Shown here: in pieces, positions 1 through 13,400 of the stretch | Layout of the letters: each line of letters begins with the position of its first letter | How positions within the stretch are numbered: position 1 is the first letter of the stretch | Made by a program: the position numbers and the translations under genes | NCBI GenBank assembly: GCA_036583965.1 | Contig: JAZBQD010000014.1 | Coordinates: 66,866,395 to 66,930,394, forward strand | Length of the DNA: 64,000 nucleotides | DNA from: Prunella strophiata | Lineage: Eukaryota > Chordata > Aves > Passeriformes > Prunellidae | Direction: 5' to 3' | The notes under the pieces: generated by a model | Databases searched by the model: none | What the model saw: only the letters and a program-made list of their open reading frames with translations | What the model was told of the DNA's origin: nothing

Positions 1-12
1 ATAATGGATGAT

Positions 13-88
13 GGTTCCAGCCACAGGCAGGGACTCCTGTCACTAGGCCAGGCTGCCCCAAACCCCATCCAGCCTGCCCCTGAACACT
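13..88 (-). mobile_element. CR1 LINE 3'-region fragment (antisense)
   Basis: The stretch reads as the reverse complement of the CR1 3' region: a diverged form of the 'GGTTCCAACCCCTGCC' block, then GCAGGGAC, CACTAGGCCAGG, CCCCATCC and CTGAACACT in the expected order. It is truncated at both ends, lacks the terminal tail, and is clearly diverged from the usual form, so it is an old dead fragment. It has no coding capacity. Confidence 0.75.
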
Positions 89-3000
89 GATGACTCTAAA
101 GATCTGCTGCAGGCTCTGCACCATCTCTGCCACCCCAAGGACACCAAAGGACGTCTCAGGGGACCCTGAGTGTCTTTCTAAGCAGCAGAATCTTTCTGGA
201 GTCACTAGGGAGAAATGGGCCCCTTCAAATAATCCCTTTGACTTGACAAATTTTATAATTATAAAAAACTTGACAGTTTTGCAGAAAATTACTGACTCTT
301 AAGAAGCAGTCCTTTCCTTCTGTAGACTGTGCAGGGAACATGCATGATTTAGAGAAGCAATTGTTAGATACCTGACTTAAGGAACATGAACTTTGTTCTC
401 TGTGACCCTCACTTGTGCCCTTTGAGGTAAAATGACATTCTTGGGAGTAGCCCTAAGCCATTTAAACAAGGTTTCTGTCCTTTCATGAAAGAAGTGGTCA
501 TGACATTAAACAAAAAACACCAGAACTGATTACCATTCATATTTGACATACATTAAAAATTAACTGAATATTAATTTACAAGACAAAACATGCTCTAATA
601 GGCTGCCAATATATTCAATTTAACATGTATAACATATGACCAAAGAAAGCCACCCAGGGGATTGTGCTGCCTGAATTCCTCAATAAAATGGCAACCTTTA
701 GATGTATTAAATATACATTCTGGGGGGAAAAAAAGAGGTAAGAATGAAAATCTATAGCTGAGAGAAACACAAGCCCAGAGGGAAAATTCAAGATCTGTTT
801 ATGTGTAATTGGGTTTTGCTTTGTGAAAATCTTGACAGCTAGAGGAGCTGCCTCATTGCATGAGACTGTTAATCACATTCAGGGATCTACATGCTGCTAA
901 CTGCATACAAAATTCCTGGAGATTTACAGCCTTTGCTCTGGTTTTACCTCATTTACACCACACATCACCCTATAGAAGTATCTCAGCACACATGTGGGAT
1001 TCAAATTTGAGAATTATCTCAGTATCTTAATGACTAATCCTGAATGATGAAACTGTAAGTCCAAGCACTGTTGCACACCCTGAAGTAATTTGAATTGTGA
1101 CAGTCTCTAATTCATACTGTAAAACAATGAAGCCAGAGATATTTTTTTTTTTTTAATTTGGCTTAGGCACATATGTATGCTGGATTAATAAAAATCAGTA
1201 CAGACTGATAAAATTTTGCATTAACATGTTAGTTATAGCATAGCATAGTTTCATAATCAGTAGTTTACAAGTTAAGTTACAGCACATTTGGAAAGGGAAG
1301 GCTGCAGTCTGAGCAGAAAATCAGCAGCACTCTGAAATACCAGCATATCATGATCCTTCTGACTTTGACAGCAAAAAAATAAGAGAACATCAATGAGATA
1401 TGGATTGGATACCAGTGAGCTTCATCCTTTCAGAGTCTCTCTGAGCTTCCAAATTCAGTGCTGTTTGCATCTCTGTTGTCCTTTCCTATTAGTATTTCCT
1501 TGCTCTGCCTTAAAGACCTTGCTTTCTCACCCAGTCTGATATTTTGTTCCTTGGAATACTCCAAACCTGAATAATTAGGGAGTTCTGTGGTGTAGGTTTG
1601 AACTCCCTCAGGCTGAGGATGTTTAACCACATTGTTCCCTTCAAATTTCTACCCAAGGCTCATCCTTAAAAGCAGCTATTCCAAATAATTAAATCAAGAG
1701 GTGTCAGCAGATAACACCAAAAAAATAACACTTGACAGGACAATAGATTTGAGGGATACTTATTTGGAGATTTCAACATCAAATATTAACATTGCCTTAT
1801 GGAACATTTGGGAATGTAAACCCTTGGGAAAGAAGAAGCTGGAGAAGAGGGGAAAGCAAATCCACCTTAGTTTGTGCCCAATATGTATGATTGATGGGGA
1901 GAGATTGATGCCTCTTAAAATGTAGAGCCAAGTTCAACTTTAAATGCAAAATTCTTAGAGTTTGGAGTATTCTGAGTGAGAATATCTTGAAGATGAAGCA
2001 CTTTATGCCTATTACTGCAAGTCATGGGCCAGAAATCAGAGTTTATGAGGAAAGCCAGTGGAAAGTGGTTAGCCAAGGGATTTCCAGCTTGCCTTGGGAG
2101 CTTTTGTTCTTGCCTTTTGTTCTTACAGTAATGTAAATGGATCAATGGAAAGGTATTCTCATCCAAAATGTTTCAGCCCTGACATCATGCAAAGCTGTGA
2201 GGCACCCAGGTAATCCATTCCCAGCCTTGGGGTCTTTCTGCACATCAGCACAGTGCAAAACCAGATATTACAGCAAGGGATGTCTTCCAACACTGCACAG
2301 CAAGCATTTCTGAGCATATTTGGGCAATTAAAGTCAGGTACTGAGTATGGAGATACCTGATGAATGTGGCATTCTTTTCTGGTAGACTCCCTGGAAATAA
2401 GGAAGACTGGATAATTAAGTGGGATTTAGGTTTTTGAAGACCTAATTCCAATTTAGGTGGAACTGGGATTTAGGCATTCCAGTTCACACTGTCTACTTAG
2501 ACAGTAAGCTCCTCACAAGAGTGATCTTCAGATCTGAAGATATCTGTCAGCATTTAACAATTAAATAAGAAGGTCTTGGTTAAAACAGAAGGGTAAGAAA
2601 AAGTCCAAGATTCCACTCCAGATGAGAAGGAGACTCATAGGATGCTGGATGTGTATTCTGCCACACATTATCTGGCCAGCTTTAGAAATGTCACTTTTCT
2701 TATTTCTCAGCTTCTCTGTATAGACTGAAGGAAAATTTTCATACTTGCAAGTGTGTGTATAATATATGTATTATTCTTTAGAAATACCAACACACTAGAG
2801 AGAAGTAGTTAATATAAAGCCTCGGATGAAAAGCTTTTATGCTAAACAGAACTTCAGATTAGCCTCTATACTTAAATTTCCAAGTGTAAAAAATTGAGAT
2901 AATACTCTTGCTTATAGTCTACAAGGGATTTTGAGGACTGGAGAGGATGGCAGCTTATATAAGTATGATATATGCAATTGATATATGTAACATAAACAGA

Positions 3001-6000
3001 GCCTACATAAGAATTCATGAAATCACTTAGAACTACACACTGTAGGTAGACAGTGCCTTAATTTCCTTTTTTGAATTTTACACCAAACTTTACAATTTGT
3101 ACCAAGTGCAGATTAAATTACTGTTTTCCTGAAATCCATTAAAAAACAATTAAAACCTGGAAAATATTTAGGTTGGACCACCCTTTAATGCTATCAGTTA
3201 CTAAGATAAATCCAAAAGCTGTCATTGTGATCAAGGTTTTCAGCAATCTCCTAGCTGTGTCTGAAATACTTCCATACAGTATTTGCTTTTTATCTCTGTT
3301 TAAAAAGTGGACACTGACATTAAAGCCTGTTGCAGACAGGGTCTGAAGGAGAATCCAGTCCACTGCCTAACACAAGGCAGAAGCTAGAACAGTGCTGGTT
3401 TCATAGCTATAAGATAATATTAAAAAAAAAGCAAACAAAGCCAACAAAACCAATTAATAATGAAAAAAAAAAGAAAAATACCTCAAACTAAATTTTTATG
3501 GAATTCATTGTTTTGAGCTTATAAAAATAGTAAAACAAAGAAAAACGTGTCTGCATCATGAAATAAGAGCAGCAGTTTCTACCTGAATTAGTATAGTGGG
3601 AGAAAAACCATCTCTGGTTTGGGGGATTTTGTCAGATATAGAGAGAATGGTGGCATGCAAATATCTAATGAATATATAAATAGTGTACATTTGTTGTTAG
3701 CTCTTTAACTCAATATAAACTTAACATTCAAGGTGCTTATATGTAGCTTTTTCTGCAAGAGAATACATCATAATTGTATGGAAAAATACCCCCACATATA
3801 AATGGTTAGGAAAACATGGAAAAAAAGAGAAGAAATGTGTGTAATGGGTGAAGAATTCTGCGGATACTTTAGGATTGTGTTTGGGAAGACTGTCTCCAAA
3901 AGGTATCTCCAGAAGATTAATCCCATCTCCATAGAAGAGTTTAAATGAATTATTTTGTTGAGGTGTTTGTTGCTGTCCATTGAATTCAAAGGGAGCCCTA
4001 CAGTAATATCTCTGTAAGTTTTAAAATTTATGTGAACACCTGAAAGCTTCACAGTCCTCCTCCAACTGCTCTGTTGTGTTTGATGTTTGATAAAGACACA
4101 CTGAGCACATCTTGGCTTCACCACAGAGCTTGGAGGAATGAAGCCACAGTAACCTGGGAGACATCCAAATTTGAAACTGAAAGCTGCAGAGTTGGTCAGG
4201 AATCTACCAAAGAAAGGTTTCCCAAGGAAACAAGAATTCTTGAAACACACAACAGATTTGACAGGGAATATGTTCTCACAAAACAAGCAAAGGCAAATGT
4301 CACTCCAAAACTGTTAACAACTGGGCGGCTAAGGAATGAATCTGAGTTATGAAAATTAAAGTTCAGATTCCTGATTTGAATTATGTACAGAGAAAAATTC
4401 CTTTTAACACCCTACTGGAATACCCTATTAGTGTCCTATGAGGACTGCCTCTATGTCTTTGAAAATCTTTACAGTCTTAGTTTAATTTTTGTTTGGAACA
4501 CATAAATTTCTGGAATCTCATAACTTTTTTTCCCCAAGCACAACTCCTGCTTGCTGTGACCATAACTTATCAGGCAGCCAACAAGGAAAAAAGAACCCAA
4601 ACCAGTATTAAATTCTGCTGCATCTAGACAAGAAATATATACTGGAACTGATCCAAAAGCCACTTAAAAGCATGAAACATATTTTTGGGGTTGGATTGTG
4701 CACAGATAAATTTCACATATATGCATACAGTGCTTATAGATATACAATATGCAAGCGACACCAATATTTCCTGAATATTGAGGTATATATCAGTCTAACA
4801 GAACAGTTCAGAATAGAAATAATGTCTTTTTTCATATTTAAATATCTCAGTACACCTAAATGCCATTCCAACAAGCAGAGCTGACATGTTTATGTACAAC
4901 TATTTATGAAAAGTAGGTGCCATTTGTTTATGCCAATGAAAGGCAGGGAGAAGTACATATATGAACAGGTATATAAATTCATTAAATTGCTTTTTATGTG
5001 CACATCCTCAAATGCAAATTTGCAATTTGCCAATCCATCTTCTTCCAGACTCCTTCCAATATTGCAGCAGTGGTGAGAAATCCAGAAATCATTATCCAGC
5101 CTTCAATCAGTATCTCACAGGCTGGGCTAACTTGCTTTATCTTAATAGTAAGATAGTGACTGGCAAGAGCAATAACACTGAGATAAGACTGGATTCATAT
5201 CTCTCCTTGTCAACATTCTTGGCACGCTGCTCGTTTTTTATTCTTGAATAGAGACCCAATCAATCCTAACTCATAAAATTACTGGTGGCAATGCCTGGAA
5301 TGTTGTAGAAGCTTTAATGATATCTCAGTTTTAGAGATGTTTGGCTCTCATAACTTTTTATAGAACAGTTTGCTAAAGGATAAGCTTATTTAATTCAGAC
5401 AGAGAAACATATTTCATGAGGTGTTCTCACATCACTGAAGACATGTGTGGAAAGCTGCTTGTCACTGCTGTCTTTGTTCAGTCCCTTGCTAGGCTAGCAC
5501 ATCTGCCCTCTGTGAGATTCTGGTTGGGCAGGGAGTGAAATACTGAACAGCAGTCAAAGGTGGGTCTAAGGAGATGAGAACACTTGGCTCTCATCCACTC
5601 TAGCACCCATATCCTCTTTTATATCCTCTTTAAGGACATAAAACATCTTCAGTAAACTGTTCTCCAGTCTTGCAGCATTCCAGGGCTCTACCTGAAAGCC
5701 ACAAGTCCCAGCTCTGCCACTGTTCCCTGCACCATGGCTCTGCTGCAGCTGGCTGTGGATGTCAGGGATGGTATTTATACCCTCAGGTCATGCAACAAGC
5801 CCAGTCTGTGGGTGCTGGCTGTGAACTTCATTCAAGAACTTTTTTTTTGTTTTCTTCTCTTTTTCTGTAGTACACATTGCAGCCAACCTGATTAGTGAAC
5901 ATGTTAACATGCCACTCACTTAATGGCAGTGGACACTTACTTGGCCAAAAGCAACGAAAGAATAATTTCACTTGTTAAATAAATGACTCAAGAGGGTAGC

Positions 6001-7477
6001 AAAAATAGGGAAATGACTTCCCTAAAACACAGCTCACAGTCATCATGCCTGGCTTTTTTTTTTTTTTTTTTTTTGCTAAAAATAAAAGGTATTCTCAGTT
6101 CAGTTTACTTCAACATCTTACACTCATTTGGGATGTTGGAAATACTAACTACTAATACTAATACTATGGTACTAACCCATAAAAACAAACACACTTCTTA
6201 CACTTCTCACAAGGATTTTGGGAAGGTAGACTGCCCTGAAAATTTTTAGGATGATGTTTGTTTTATAAATTCACCTTGTATTTGGTAATTAAACTTTTTT
6301 TTGCTTTTGAAAGAATAATGTCTTCATGACACTTTAGTAGAATCCAGTATTAGTCTTTTATCATTTGAATGGTGGGTAAAAGTAAAAAAAAAAAAAAGGA
6401 TACAAGACTGTCTTCCTAATTAAACACTAAGACTGCAGTATAGAGTCTCACACCACACTGTAAATATGAAATTAGGGATCCTAGATGAAATGTCAGAAGC
6501 TTTTTCTTATGAGTTTATATCAGCAACTTGATTATCATATTGATTCTGCATATCAATGAGATAACATCCCACAGTGTTTATTCTTCACCCAATTGCTTTC
6601 TTGAACATAATAAAATTAAATCCAATATGATATTAAATGTAAACATACAGTGATATTATATGTAAATATCCATTTAAATATCTCTCTGCTTATTGATATT
6701 CAAATTCTCTCTGCAAGTGTAACATTGCTAACTACAATAATATATTTTTCAACCTTCATCCAGGGACTGGAACTAAAAAGAGGATAATCTATTTCTATTC
6801 CTTTCCATAATAACATTGCATTATTTATGTAAAAGAAAATGAAAATAGTAAGTCTATTCTGCCTGAACTACACTTAGCTGATCCCTCCTGATTGGTCTTG
6901 GAAAGCAGAATGGAGAAAAGAATGTGATGCACATGCTAAGCTGGTTCTGGCCAGACTGAGCAGACAATTTTTACCCTGCCCTCCACAAATCAAGAGCTAT
7001 ATTTAGACTGTAAACTCCTGACCCAGGCAACCTCTTTGTTCTGTGTTTGTACTGAGACCAATACCATGGGGTCCCGTCCTTGTCCCTGGACTCTTGTGCA
7101 ACACAGTAAAACAACTAAAACCAACTTATTTTCTGTTTTGTAGAACTGGAGGTGTTGTGGGTTTCTTTTGTGCAGTGACATTGTGTGTTCTTGGGATGTT
7201 CAGCAGTGACTCAGAATATCATCCTGTGCTGTGACAACACCATCATTACTGGTGCTACTTGTACCCACAGGTGGGAGCCTGAATCCCTTTTTTTTTTTTT
7301 TTGGTGAAATAATACATTTGTCCTGTTATTTCTCTGTGATGTTAAGTATTTGCAGTCACTAGCCTATGCCAGCTCCCTACAAAAGCTTTTCTTTTTTCTT
7401 TCTATGTTGATTTGGTTGAAATATCTACCCAGATCTTCCATTACTAAAATAAATGTAAAAACAACTTTCTAGACTGA
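89..7477. other. AT-rich non-genic stretch
   Basis: I see no supportable gene here. Open frames are short, scattered over all six frames and unlike known families; the longest (3768-4286 minus, 172 codons) has no recognisable domain. Small features are a T run near 1141-1154, A-rich DNA near 3421-3475, a T21 run at 6054-6074, an A run near 6385-6398 and a small near-duplication at about 6628-6672 built on TGATATTA...ATGTAAA. The words CCATTGAATTCAAAGGGAGC near 3978 resemble an old archosaur repeat motif but are too short to assign. Confidence 0.6.
6054..6074. repeat. T21 homopolymer
   Basis: An uninterrupted run of 21 T residues in otherwise unique AT-rich DNA. No retroelement body is recognisable on either side, so it may be an expanded simple repeat rather than a retroposon tail. 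Its length makes it liable to replication slippage and to sequencing-length error. Confidence 0.9.
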
Positions 7478-7604
7478 TTGAATGGTTACAGCTGGAAGGG
7501 ACCTTAAAGGTCATTTAAAGGTCATCTGTTTCCAAGCCCCTGCCATGGGCAAGGACACCTTCCACTAGATCAGGCTGCTCCAACCCAGCCTTGAACACTT
7601 CCAG
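7478..7604 (-). mobile_element. CR1 LINE 3' fragment (antisense) with internal duplication
   Basis: This is the reverse complement of the CR1 3' end: AATGGTTACAGCTGGAAGGG, then ACCTTAAAGGTCAT, CCCCTGCCATGGGCAAGGAC, ACCTTCCACTAGATCAGG and CCTTGAACACTTCCAG in canonical order. The terminal TCATAGAATCATAGA repeats are missing. The motif TTAAAGGTCAT occurs twice in tandem (about 7502-7525), although CR1 normally has it once, so this copy carries a private 11-bp duplication. It is a non-coding remnant. Confidence 0.9.
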
Positions 7605-10026
7605 CCAAAACATAATGTTTTTAATAAAATATATATAAGCCAATTGCAGTTACCAAAATATTAATTTTTTTTCCAGGTAGTAAATAAAGGACAGATTTGA
7701 CATTGTATTACTCCAGTATAAAGTCAACAGATGTCAAACAATTTTTATTTTGAAGCTTTCTTATTCAACAAAGCAAGCATAATAAGGAATGTTAAAATCT
7801 CTAAAAAGCTTTTGCTTAATTAATAATAACAGGAATGTAACTGTTTAACCAAAAAACTCAAAAGAGCACTGGAAAATTGTTCCAAATAAAACAACTTATA
7901 TCCCACTTGAAAGGACTGAGTTTTCCTTACTTGAATTTCTTTCTGTGTTTTTTTACTTGCATGGACAAGGGGAAATCTGAATCAATCCACCAAAACTTCA
8001 CAGTTCAAAACTAAGCGATGGAGCAGTTGAGCAAATTTTTATTCCATTCAGAATTCAACCCAAAGAAAACTGATGATTTAACAAGAACTAATCACAGAGC
8101 TGGAAAAACAAAAGGTTACTTTTTTTTGTGTTGTATTACAGCTTCATGTAATTACACATCTGAAATAAAAATTATGGCTATGGACTCATGTTTGGTACTT
8201 TGCCTCTTAATGCATGATATTACACTTGACTTCTCCTTTTGCAATTGTCAGTAGATAAGAACATAATTGCTTTCTTTGTCTAATCTTGCCTTTGTGCTCC
8301 AAGCTCTCCATTTTACATAAGACTCTTTTCCATGTTGTAGTGGTCGATGTGTTGTTACTTTAACAATCCTCACAGTTTACTATCACTTTCTACTTCATAA
8401 CTACTGAAAATAATTTCTCTCAAATGCTTTATTTGATTTATTGTCTTAATTAAATTCTGTGAAATTAATATGTAATCTGGATATTGTTGTTAGCCCTAAC
8501 ACAGAGATTTTTTAGCCTGAGAGCAGTTATTTTCTAAGAAAATTTTCCCTATTAGAGACACATCCTTTGTTATAAATTGCTCCTTAAAAATACTTCATGT
8601 TTTGTTTTAAGAGATACCAACCTATTTGTAAGTTCATGGAAAATTATAATGAGAACTTATCTACAGCTAGTTTCCCAGCTCACATATTATATAATACAGA
8701 AACTGCCATAGAGAGTCATTATTTGATGTTGCAGATTATGTAGTAAATGTTTGGTTGCTTTTTGATGTTTATCAGAAGAATTTGAGTGGCAGAGGCAAAT
8801 GTGTTTGCCCAACATATAATTAATGAAATGGGTGAGGTTTGTTAAACACCACATCTCTGAAACTTAAAAAAACCCGACAAAGAACAACAACAACAAAAAA
8901 AAAACCAACAAAAAATCCACCCACAAATTCCACCCCCCTGCCCCCAATCTTCAAAACAGTCAGAATTTACTTTTTGTTTACTAATTTTATAGATAATTAT
9001 GGGTCAGTCAAGATTACCCAGATGAAAATGTATAATCCCTTAGGGTGATGAGAGGGCAGCAAGAAAAAAGTATATCAGTATTGTATTGTGAACCATACAA
9101 GCTTAAAATTAAAAATCTCATCTATGTGCTAAATTTATACTCTCGTATACCTATCAAAGGGAATTTCTAACAAAGAATTGACCCTAAACTACTTTGTCTA
9201 TAAAGAAGAAGTGGAAAGGGATTTAGTTCATGGAAAGGTTTGGCTTCACATTTTGATTTCAGCAAACCAAATAACCTCAGCTTATCCCTCCACTTTCTCT
9301 GAAGAAGTCCTGACTTCCCATGAAATTGTGAGCATTATTGAAGGATTGAAACTTGATAAGGTGTGGGGGCTGGGGGCATGGAGTGTTTGTCTGAGGAATA
9401 TTGTGTGCTTAGGGATTCAGCTCAGGGTGTCTGTGAGATGAGGGCTGCTCTAGAAAACAGCCAGAAGTTTTGTCCTCAAATCTCAACTCTTTGGACTTCT
9501 GAAAGGTTGTGAACTTTTATTTTCTCCAATTCTGTCTCCAAAGCAGAATATTTCCTGTTTTTTGAACAGCTTTGTATATGCTGCTAGGACTGACATTGAT
9601 TGTGAAAGCTGTAACAAAAATGAAACCTGATTTTTATTGCACCCTTTCAGTTTTAGGAGTAGTAATTAAAAATGTATTGAATTGTTTTGAGATCCAACAG
9701 GCACAATTTCAAGAAACAAAAACTTGTGAATGTAGTAAGGCCATTGAGGTCCCCAGGAACATACAGCTGAAAGAAACATATGAGAGATACCTTGTGAAAG
9801 ATAAACTGTCATGTCATTTTTCAAGTTGGGAATCCAGATCACAGTAACTCCAGGACAATGCAGGAATGTTAGGAATGGTTATTGGTTGCTGATAATTCCT
9901 TCTGTCCCCAGTGTCTCTCTGGTGATTTCTCTACTGGTAACTCAAGACAGCCTGAACATAGACAACACTGCTATGGATCATTTTCATACAGATGGACTCT
10001 ATTACCTTTCAAAAATATTGTGGCTG
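7605..10026. other. AT-rich non-genic stretch
   Basis: Nothing coding can be supported between the CR1 fragment and the solo LTR. The only distinctive piece is an A/C-rich low-complexity tract at 8865-8936, with short AAC and A-run blocks followed by a C-rich end. The open frames at 9178-9441 and 9572-9847 (87 and 91 codons) have no recognisable motif and no flanking splice pattern that stands out. Confidence 0.6.
8865..8936. repeat. A/C-rich low-complexity tract
   Basis: About 70 bases made almost only of A and C: short A runs, a few AAC units, then a C-rich end. Tracts of this kind are common in bird genomes as decayed oligo(A)-related simple sequence. It lies inside a short spurious reading frame whose Thr/Lys/Pro bias only reflects the base composition. 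Confidence 0.8.
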
Positions 10027-10487
10027 TGATGCCTTCTGAAGGCTGACCTAGAGCAGAGGCTGGGCAGAGTTAAAGAATAAAGCAGGGATTTATTAAAAGG
10101 ATCTCCCCAATGGATCCACCTTGGGCAGCACAGGAACCCAGCCAGGGCTGCACCCAAGATGAACCAAAATGAACCCAAAATGCACGAGCGCTCCCGGGGT
10201 CTCTGCCTTGGATCAGCTCTGCTCCATTTGCACCTTGCAGTTCATTGTCCCATTCCAGCTTTAGCCCCTGCAGTCCCACCCTGCTTGTTTTTCTCTCCTC
10301 AGCCCACGCTGTTTGTGCTCTTGGGCTGAGATTTGGATCATTTGTCCTTGGTCCCCAGCTAGAGCAGGAATTGTTTTGTCTCCCTGCTCTGTGCACAGAG
10401 CTCACCATCCCCTGATATGAAGCTCAGAACTGCACACCAAAGCAGCACAGAATGTGAAAAATAGAAAAGCTAAAACCTGAGGCATCA
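10027..10487 (-). mobile_element. Solo LTR of an endogenous retrovirus (antisense)
   Basis: A 461-bp block of higher GC than its surroundings. It starts with TGATGCC (10027-10033) and ends with the exact inverse GGCATCA (10481-10487), giving the TG...CA ends of a retroviral LTR. It is flanked by a perfect 4-bp direct repeat GCTG (10023-10026 and 10488-10491), consistent with a target-site duplication. On the minus strand an AATAAA polyadenylation signal lies 60-70 bp before the 3' end (reverse complement of 10089-10094), as expected for an R/U5 region. No primer-binding site, gag, pol or env sequence adjoins it, so it appears to be a solo LTR left by LTR-LTR recombination. A 4-bp duplication favours a class I (gamma/epsilon-like) element over ERVK or ERVL, but short duplications are weak evidence. 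The minus-strand open frame of 112 codons across it is spurious. Confidence 0.8.
10089..10094 (-). promoter_or_regulatory. Polyadenylation signal inside the solo LTR
   Basis: TTTATT on the plus strand reads AATAAA on the minus strand, the orientation of the LTR. It lies about 60 bases before the LTR 3' end, where retroviral LTRs place the signal that ends their transcripts. Whether it still works is unknown. Confidence 0.6.
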
Positions 10488-13400
10488 GCTGCACCTCAGA
10501 CTACCCCAGCACAACTGGGTGCCAGATTTGTGTGAGAGAAGTGATATTGACAGCACAAAACTGTTTCAAAGCCATCCTGTATCTGAACTCAGGTGCTTTT
10601 GTGCTCCACTGGTCCCCAGAAGGAACTGGACTCTTTCAAGGAAACACCCTCTCTTAGTCTTACTCTGACTGTCCAGGCTTAGCTCTCCATCACTCTGTTC
10701 CTCCTTCATGGGTACTGTTTTACTGGAAAACAGAGGAGTCAGCTGAGAAAAGATACTTGTGGCACCTCAGAAAACTTGGCACCTAGAGACACAGGAAGCG
10801 TGATGTCCACACGATGCCTTTGCTTGGAACTGCACTGAAAAACCTCCCAAGCAGAGAAATTAAGCCAAAGGCCCAGATTTGAAGGCTAATACAGGCACTC
10901 ATTAGGCACAGCTTAGTGGCACAGGGCACAAGTTTTATGGGACATAAAACACCACCAGACAGCTCTTACACTATGGCTTTCACCAAGGAAAACCCAGGTA
11001 GAGTAAGGAGGTCAACCAGATTCAATTGATGGAAAACCTGAGGTTGGCATTGATCTGTGTGGTACTAACTGAAGTGGTCATTAAATGAAACCCTTTGCTT
11101 AGATTAAAAAAAAATCCCCAACCACATGGAAAGTAATTCTCCCTGCATTTTGTTGTCCTCTTTGTTCATTTTTCACCTTTTGAGGCTGTACAAAAGCATC
11201 TTGGGATTTTCAATATGATTAACACAGCCAGCAGAATGGATTTGAAGTCAGAGGGTAGCTTGTCCTAAGATTGCTGTTAAAGAATAACATGTATTGTTTT
11301 AAAGTGTCAGCAGTGTTGTGCATCGTGCACTAAGCTCTCCCCTGTCTTCCTGTGTTTAAAGGGATTTCAGAACAGATCTTTTAACTCCAGGTGCACGAGT
11401 CAGAGTTCACATGTACAGCAAAGCAATAAATTGTTGCAGGCTAGAAGGAGGCAAAAATTCCAGGTAGGTAGTGTCAAAGAGGTTTTACTGGATCTTAACA
11501 GTTTCAGTGGCTTTAATAGGTGAGTGTAGAGCAGGCATACTTGGTTTAGGAGTTTAGGCTGGTTTAGGAGTCCTTGGATTTGAATCTCTGTTTCTACTCC
11601 ATAGCCCTAGACTACAGTCACCTTGACTTTATGCACATTCTCACCCCATGCCCCAAAACATCAGCTGAGTGTTTTTCATCATGATATTTTGAGAAAGATG
11701 ATAAAATACTTGCTATTACATGCATTTCAGAGTGAAATTCCTGACCAGTTCTGCAGAATGATTTTGGATTATGCAATTTTTATGCCTTCCTTGAGTTTTA
11801 TGGCAGGTCCCAGATGAAAGCCCTGGAAGTAATGCTTTCTGTTGTTACATCTTTATTATAAGCAGCATTGCTAACTCCACTTTAAGACTGAGCAAACACA
11901 AACAAAAACTGAGAGAGGAAAATATATATGGTTTTGCACTACAGACCATATAACACCAATAATTTAATGATTTTACGTGTGATCTGTGGAACCCTTTTCA
12001 CTCACCAGTAATAAAGGTTATGGATTTGTTTTCATATTTCTAAAAATTGATTTGCTAACATTTTATACAGAATTTCTTGGACATTAAGAGGTATGAAATT
12101 CCACATCATGTGAAAAAACCCAAGACAAACTATTTTGTTGACATTAGAGTCAATCAAGAAACCAAACGATGAATTTATCTGAACACTTACAAATATAGTA
12201 TTTCCTTTCATTTGTTTTTATTGAAATAACCTTTTGTGACTATTAATAGCTTTCACATAACATCAGTTTCAGCAGCCTGACCTGACTCTAGACACAAAGT
12301 TAAATGTAAACTAATGAGCACTTAACTTTCCATTACATAAATGGACATTTATCAGATGACAAATTAAAACCAATAAGACACCAAGACAAATGTGCTGTCA
12401 ACAGCATTAAGATGGGTCATTTTCCCTACTCCCCTCAACTGTACATTAATAAGCATTCCCTACTGCAGTGTATTCAGGGCTTTGATATTGATTTTTACAG
12501 CAGTCCAACACAAGTCAAAGTTTACAGCACAGTGTTGAGTCCCACAAGAAATATGGTAACTGTGACTGTGATTTTGAAACCATGATGACTAGAGAAGTCA
12601 AATATGTATAAAGGATATTTAAGGAGAACATACATAAATTTTATTTTGTACTAAGGCTCATTTTAGAAATGTGTCTCCAGAAATTTCAGCCTTGTGAATA
12701 CACTAAATATTCAGGCAGTGCAGAAATGAAAAGGTTAGTCTTGTGGTCTATTTAAAAAAAAAATTAATAAAAGAAAGAGCATAAGGCAGTTTGCTTTAGT
12801 TCACTTTACAGCTAATTGATTTAATGCATGCAGTTTAACTGTAAACTTACGAAAGTTTTCATTTTTATTTGACAAAGCCTTTAATTTCTTCAAGAAGCAA
12901 ATTTCTAACAGGAAATGATCAGTTTAGTCATGCCTCTGAAGAACATTTTTTAGAGAATGAGGATGCAACTCTTACTGATGTTAACCCTTGCCTGAATCCT
13001 GGGAATAACATCTCAGCCTTAATGAGCAAATGCCACATGTGATAAGAAGCCTCTGATGATGAGCTGCAAAATATAAGTTATAATTGAGCAATGAGATCTA
13101 GCCGAGTGAAAGACATTTGTGGAGTGGATTGTGGATGCAGTTAATGATTCTTAGTGCTCACTGCCTGTGTTCATCATGCCATGAAGAGGCAGAGTTCACT
13201 GGCTGTCAGAAGCAGAGGAGGGAGAATGGAGAGATGTGGGATTTCTGCCACTGACTCGCTAAGTGAACATGTGAAATCACTTAACCTAGGATTAACGAGG
13301 CACCTGCGTGAACAGCCATTGAAATTTGGTAAATTAGTGTCATAATTTAATGCAGGGAATTACATAGTGAATCTACATATTTGGGCTAGGAAAAGTGGAG

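Noticed and set aside
3768..4286. 172-codon minus-strand open frame
   Set aside because: Hydrophobic and Ser/Phe/Cys-rich from AT-rich DNA. No motif, no family resemblance, and an overlapping plus frame of similar quality.
10070..10408. 112-codon minus frame that might be read as a retroviral protein
   Set aside because: It lies wholly inside the solo LTR, which is non-coding, and shows no retroviral protein motif.
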